From Psychroserpens algicola (GTDB taxonomy: Bacteria > Bacteroidota > Bacteroidia > Flavobacteriales > Flavobacteriaceae): a DNA stretch of 64,000 nt. Location of the stretch: positions 186,001 through 250,000 of the forward strand of contig NZ_JACNMJ010000004.1 in NCBI RefSeq assembly GCF_014526325.1, in the 5' to 3' direction. The notes under the pieces were generated by a model, which was given only the letters and a program-made list of their open reading frames with translations, ran no database searches and was not told the origin of the DNA. Of this stretch, positions 61,125-64,000 are shown in pieces. Position numbers and translations under genes: made by a program. Numbering within the stretch: the stretch's first letter is position 1; the number at the start of each line of letters is the position of its first letter.

Positions 61125-61772
61125 ATGAATACAGACTTAGGCAATTACAGAAAGTCCTACGAAAAACAAGAACTGCATGAAGATAATGTTAGTGATAATC
61201 CGTTGGAATTATTTCAAAAATGGTTTCATGAAGTAGATGAAAATTTTGATGTAGGAGAGACTAATGCGATGACATTAAGTACGTTAGGGCTCGATGGGTT
61301 TCCGAAGAGTAGAGTAGTGCTCTTGAAGAAATTTACCCATGAAGGCTTTATTTTTTACACAAATTATAATAGTGAAAAGGGTAAAGCAATTCTTAATAAC
61401 CCAAATGTATGCTTGTCCTTTTTTTGGGCAGCAGCAGAACGTCAGGTTATTATAAAAGGTAAGGCCGAAAAAATTGCTGACAATTTAAGTGATGGCTATT
61501 TTGAATCTCGACCAAGAGGAAGCCAGTTGGGAGCTTTAGTATCTCAACAAAGTGAAACTATTGCCAATAGAGCAATCTTAGAAGAACGTTTACAACAGCT
61601 TGAGAATGAATTTGAAGGTAAAGATATTCCTAGACCTGAGTTTTGGGGCGGATTTATTGTGAAACCTTCCGAAATCGAATTTTGGCAAGGACGACCTAAC
61701 CGACTGCACGATCGCTTGCGTTATCAATTAGATAACGAATATAATTGGAAACTAGATCGCTTATCACCATAA
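61125..61772 (+). CDS. pdxH: Pyridoxamine 5'-phosphate oxidase
   Basis: A 215-residue FMN enzyme. NAMTLSTLGLDGFPKSRVVLLKKF, IFYTNYNSEKGKAI (FMN phosphate), CLSFFWAAAERQVIIKGKAEKI, YFESRPRGSQLGALVSQQSE and the C-terminal EFWQGRPNRLHDR and WKLDRLSP are the PdxH signature. It forms pyridoxal phosphate from PNP/PMP and feeds PLP enzymes such as RocD and the cysteine desulfurase in this window. A small lipoprotein gene follows after 6 nt. Confidence 0.95.
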   Translation: MNTDLGNYRKSYEKQELHEDNVSDNPLELFQKWFHEVDENFDVGETNAMTLSTLGLDGFPKSRVVLLKKFTHEGFIFYTNYNSEKGKAILNNPNVCLSFFWAAAERQVIIKGKAEKIADNLSDGYFESRPRGSQLGALVSQQSETIANRAILEERLQQLENEFEGKDIPRPEFWGGFIVKPSEIEFWQGRPNRLHDRLRYQLDNEYNWKLDRLSP

Positions 61773-61778
61773 TAGTAT

Positions 61779-62162
61779 ATGAAGTGTTTTTTAGTTGTAT
61801 GTATGTTTATAATCTTATTCTCTTGTAAAGAGAAGGAAACTCCTATTCTTAAGCATCCAGATTTATTAGGATTTAAAGTAACGACACTAGCCGACTCCGA
61901 TGAGGACTTATTTGACGTCATTGAAAAAAAGGAACAACAAGGCATCATTGAAACCAAATATATCAACGATATATTATATGTTTCAACCTTTCGAATTTTA
62001 AATGCTTGTGGGAATTATGAAGGGAATATTGAAACTTCAAACGACACAATAAGTCTTCAGCTTAAACTAACATCAGAAGAGGTTTGTACTTCAGAATCTG
62101 CCCGAAGAGTAACGTATTTAATATATAATCCAACGTCGAAAAAAAGAATAATTATCAAGTAG
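61779..62162 (+). CDS. Small hypothetical lipoprotein
   Basis: A 127-residue lipoprotein; signal MKCFLVVCMFIILFSC, then charged KEKE. The mature part contains LGFKVTTLADSDEDLFDVIEKKEQQG, then ILNACGNYEGNIETSNDTISLQLKL and EEVCTSESARRVTYLIYNP, with two cysteines that may form a disulfide. It is 6 nt behind pdxH, probably co-transcribed. The family is not recognised. Confidence 0.72.
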   Translation: MKCFLVVCMFIILFSCKEKETPILKHPDLLGFKVTTLADSDEDLFDVIEKKEQQGIIETKYINDILYVSTFRILNACGNYEGNIETSNDTISLQLKLTSEEVCTSESARRVTYLIYNPTSKKRIIIK

Positions 62163-62210
62163 AATTTTTATCTTCTGACATGTAAGCATATCGACTAAAT
62201 ACATTTTTCA

Positions 62211-62230
62211 CATGCTTAAAAGCATTTTTA
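62211..62230 (+). terminator. Weak terminator behind the pdxH operon
   Basis: ATGCTT (62212-62217) and AAGCAT (62220-62225) form a short stem followed by TTTT; stem length is marginal. Confidence 0.4.
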
Positions 62231-62243
62231 ACATTTAATTATG

Positions 62244-62285
62244 TGCATTTCATCGATGTTTTACATATATTTTCGATGAAATGCA
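62244..62285. repeat. Perfect 13-bp inverted repeat upstream of the CAP gene
   Basis: TGCATTTCATCGA (62244-62256) and TCGATGAAATGCA (62273-62285) with a 16-nt loop, 88 nt before the CAP start. No T-run follows, so an operator or RNA arm is likelier than a terminator. Confidence 0.5.
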
Positions 62286-62373
62286 TGTTGTTTATCGATT
62301 TTAACATTTTATTAACATTTTTAACTTAATGAGGTCTCTATTTTAGTAATCCCAAACCTAAATAACCCTCGTT

Positions 62374-62868
62374 ATGAAACCTACTAAGTACTTACCTTTA
62401 TTGGTATTAGTTGCAATGTTAACGTTTTCTTGTTCTACAGAAGACTTTCCTGAAGAGACTATTGATAACATGTCTTTACCAGTCCCTCCAGCTGCAAAAA
62501 CAATTGAGATTGAAATTTTAGAACTTCTTAATGCTCATAGAATTAACTTAGGGCTAGAGCCTTTAACCAACCATAATACGATAAAAGCTGTTGCTTATAC
62601 ACATACCGATTATATGGTAGAATCGAACAATGTTGGTCATGATAATTTTTTCCAGCGTAAAAACAGCCTGATAGATAATGCCAATGCTACAAAAGTTTCA
62701 GAGAATGTGGCTTATGCATTCAGTTCCGCAGAATCTGTGGTTAATGCTTGGTTGAATAGTGAAGGGCATAAAGCAAATATTGAAGGTGATTTTACCGATT
62801 TTGATATTTCCGCAGAACAAAACGATGAAGGTCGATGGTATTTCACAAATATTTTCATAAAACGATAA
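62374..62868 (+). CDS. CAP-domain lipoprotein
   Basis: A 164-residue lipoprotein; signal ends LTFSC followed by acidic STEDFPEE (surface-export pattern). The CAP/SCP domain covers residues about 45-163: LLNAHRINLGLEPLTNHNTIKAVAYTHTDYMVE, VGHDNFFQR, ENVAYAFSSAESVVNAWLNSEGHKANIEGDF and GRWYFTNIFIK. The His and Glu residues of the CAP cavity are present. Bacterial CAP proteins are mostly of unknown function; a surface role is inferred. A terminator follows. Confidence 0.9.
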   Translation: MKPTKYLPLLVLVAMLTFSCSTEDFPEETIDNMSLPVPPAAKTIEIEILELLNAHRINLGLEPLTNHNTIKAVAYTHTDYMVESNNVGHDNFFQRKNSLIDNANATKVSENVAYAFSSAESVVNAWLNSEGHKANIEGDFTDFDISAEQNDEGRWYFTNIFIKR

Positions 62869-62904
62869 TGATATAAAAATTGATTAATAGCAAATCTTTA
62901 TTTT

Positions 62905-62942
62905 AAGCCACAATTGGAATTTTCTAATTGTGGCTTTTTTTC
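62905..62942 (+). terminator. Rho-independent terminator
   Basis: AAGCCACAATT (62905-62915) pairs with AATTGTGGCTT (62926-62936), T-run to 62942. It ends the CAP gene. Confidence 0.85.
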
Positions 62943-63157
62943 GGTCTATGATGACTATATATAAGACGTAATATTTAACTTGTCATTAAGCCTAAGTTAG
63001 TCGTTGATTACTCAATAGAGTACACGTGTGGCTTAAAAAGCTTTAGGAGGAAGATAATAAGCAAATAGTAGACCTCATTAAGGCATGTTTTGTAGGTTGT
63101 TTAATTTGCTACAAGTAGTAATAATTATAACATGAATCTCACTATATAATTTATAAC
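62943..63157. other. Non-coding stretch between two terminators
   Basis: About 215 nt between the terminators of two convergent genes hold no ORF, tRNA or known motif. The only structure seen is TTAAGCC (62986-62992) pairing with GGCTTAA (63030-63036). It could host an unrecognised small RNA or be a spacer. Confidence 0.4.
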
Positions 63158-63192
63158 ATAAAAAAAGCAGACTCATGACAAGTCTGCTTTTT
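63158..63192 (-). terminator. Rho-independent terminator
   Basis: AAGCAGACT (63165-63173) pairs with AGTCTGCTT (63181-63189); on the minus strand it is followed by a T-run. It ends the OmpA-family gene. Confidence 0.85.
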
Positions 63193-63218
63193 CAAGTTTA
63201 GTTTAGAGGGTAATAGTA

Positions 63219-63999
63219 TTATTCTTTTAAAATATAGAAGTAAGAACGTCTATTTAATTGATGCTCTTCTTCAGTACATTTCACACCATTAGAACATTTG
63301 TTAAGTAACTGATATTCTCCATATCCTATCGCGCTTTCAATACGCTCTCTTGCGATACCTCTGGAAATGATATACTCCATAGTAGATTTTGCTCTTCTAT
63401 CTGACAGTTTTTCATTGTATTTATCACGACCACGACTGTCGGTATGCGATTCAATTTTAATCACCATATTAGGATGTGCTCGCATAACGTCTACAATGTT
63501 TTCTAGCTCATACTGTGCATCGGTTCTAATGTTAGATTTATCAAAATCAAAAAATATAGGATTAATAACGATTTGGCTGTTGCTTATTAATGGCTCTAAA
63601 TATAAATCGGCTTCGGTAAGCTTTTCATGTTCATTATCTGTAGTTACTTTCTTTTGATCATCCTTATAATCTTCTTTAGTACCTATTACTGTATATGTTG
63701 AATTACAATCTGCAGTAAATTCATAACTGCCTTCATCGTTTGTTTCAACTTCGGCAATGACTTTGCCAACTTCATTGATGAGTTTTACGGTAACTCCAGT
63801 TAAAATTTCATTGGTATTTAAATTTCGGGCAATACCTTTAATCATTTGAATACATACAGAAGCGTCAAAACTATAAATATCATCACCACCTTGACCATCT
63901 GGTCGGTTTGAAGAGAAGTAACCCGTGTGTTCATTTTCAGCTTCAGATGTGTTTTTAAAATAGGCAAAATCATCATAACCACTATTGTAAGGAGCACCT
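63219..63999 (-). CDS. OmpA-family protein with PD40-like repeat (5' partial)
   Basis: The frame is open to the right edge, so the N-terminus is outside the window. Reading from the edge, the WD40/PD40-like repeat ending GYFSSNRPDGQGGDDIYSF is followed by a carboxypeptidase-regulatory-like domain (KGIARNLNTNEILTGVTVKLINE to about 85 residues) and a C-terminal OmpA domain: FFDFDKSNIRTDAQYELENIVDVM, IKIESHTDSRGRDKYNEKLSDRRAKSTMEYI and ERIESAIGYGEYQ. The internal ATG at 63845 is not the start. It should anchor the outer membrane to peptidoglycan; similar proteins often accompany PorP/SprF-type genes. Confidence 0.88.
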   Translation of the reverse strand, partial: GAPYNSGYDDFAYFKNTSEAENEHTGYFSSNRPDGQGGDDIYSFDASVCIQMIKGIARNLNTNEILTGVTVKLINEVGKVIAEVETNDEGSYEFTADCNSTYTVIGTKEDYKDDQKKVTTDNEHEKLTEADLYLEPLISNSQIVINPIFFDFDKSNIRTDAQYELENIVDVMRAHPNMVIKIESHTDSRGRDKYNEKLSDRRAKSTMEYIISRGIARERIESAIGYGEYQLLNKCSNGVKCTEEEHQLNRRSYFYILKE

Positions 64000-64000
64000 A

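Overview
The window is AT-rich, densely packed bacterial chromosome from a member of the Bacteroidota, most likely a marine-type Flavobacteriaceae. Supporting markers are PorQ and a T9SS-type C-terminal sorting domain (type IX secretion), a TonB-dependent receptor with a carboxypeptidase-regulatory N-terminal domain, many families largely confined to this phylum (DUF4294, DUF6452/DUF6048, CCC-motif membrane protein, head-GIN protein), acidic lipoprotein export signals after the lipobox cysteine, promoters of the TTG-N17-23-TAnnTTTG type, almost no Shine-Dalgarno sequences, and a 6S RNA of flavobacterial layout. The species cannot be named from the sequence alone. No rRNA, tRNA, CRISPR array, transposase, integron or prophage was seen, so the window reads as core chromosome with a few lineage-specific genes.

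Layout. 0-2 kb: C-terminal part of a membrane-anchored M1-type aminopeptidase entering from the left edge. 2-9.9 kb: small flavobacterial families, a hemolysin III-like membrane protein, a ZIP metal transporter, a methyltransferase and a THUMP-type rRNA methyltransferase. 9.9-15 kb: RlmD, an ECF sigma factor locus, ornithine aminotransferase and two small membrane proteins. 15-25 kb: a T9SS-secreted protein, a Smr protein, a calcium-repeat lipoprotein, a cysteine desulfurase, and a leftward operon M23 peptidase - TonB-dependent receptor - secreted Cys-rich protein. 25.4-34.5 kb: zapA operon, 6S RNA, RNase Y, a PAS histidine kinase, XerD, two small beta-barrel proteins, AroQ, dihydrolipoyl dehydrogenase, a DinB-like protein and MsrB. 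34.6-42.6 kb: an alpha-glucan block, glgE - maltokinase - glgB, followed by a GH31 alpha-glucosidase; no trehalose synthase lies in it. 42.7-49.8 kb: M48 protease, MFS transporter, two lipoproteins sharing a four-cysteine module, and a four-gene ECF sigma / membrane regulator / repeat-protein operon. 50-57.5 kb: Lon, LysM proteins, PorQ, Cmk and ribosomal protein S1. 57.6-64 kb: pyrR-pyrB, tRNase Z, PdxH, a CAP-domain lipoprotein, and an OmpA-family protein leaving at the right edge.

How the genes work together. The glgE block would phosphorylate maltose (maltokinase), polymerise it (GlgE) and branch it (GlgB), and a 13-bp motif shared by the glgE and GH31 upstream regions suggests common control. 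Two ECF sigma loci each sit beside membrane proteins that could act as their regulators. PyrR lies directly before PyrB. The most unusual signals are RNA-level and modular: a candidate H-type pseudoknot just before rnz, a nested inverted-repeat leader before rpsA, a cluster of perfect dyads upstream of the zapA operon, and the duplicated four-Cys module in two adjacent lipoproteins.
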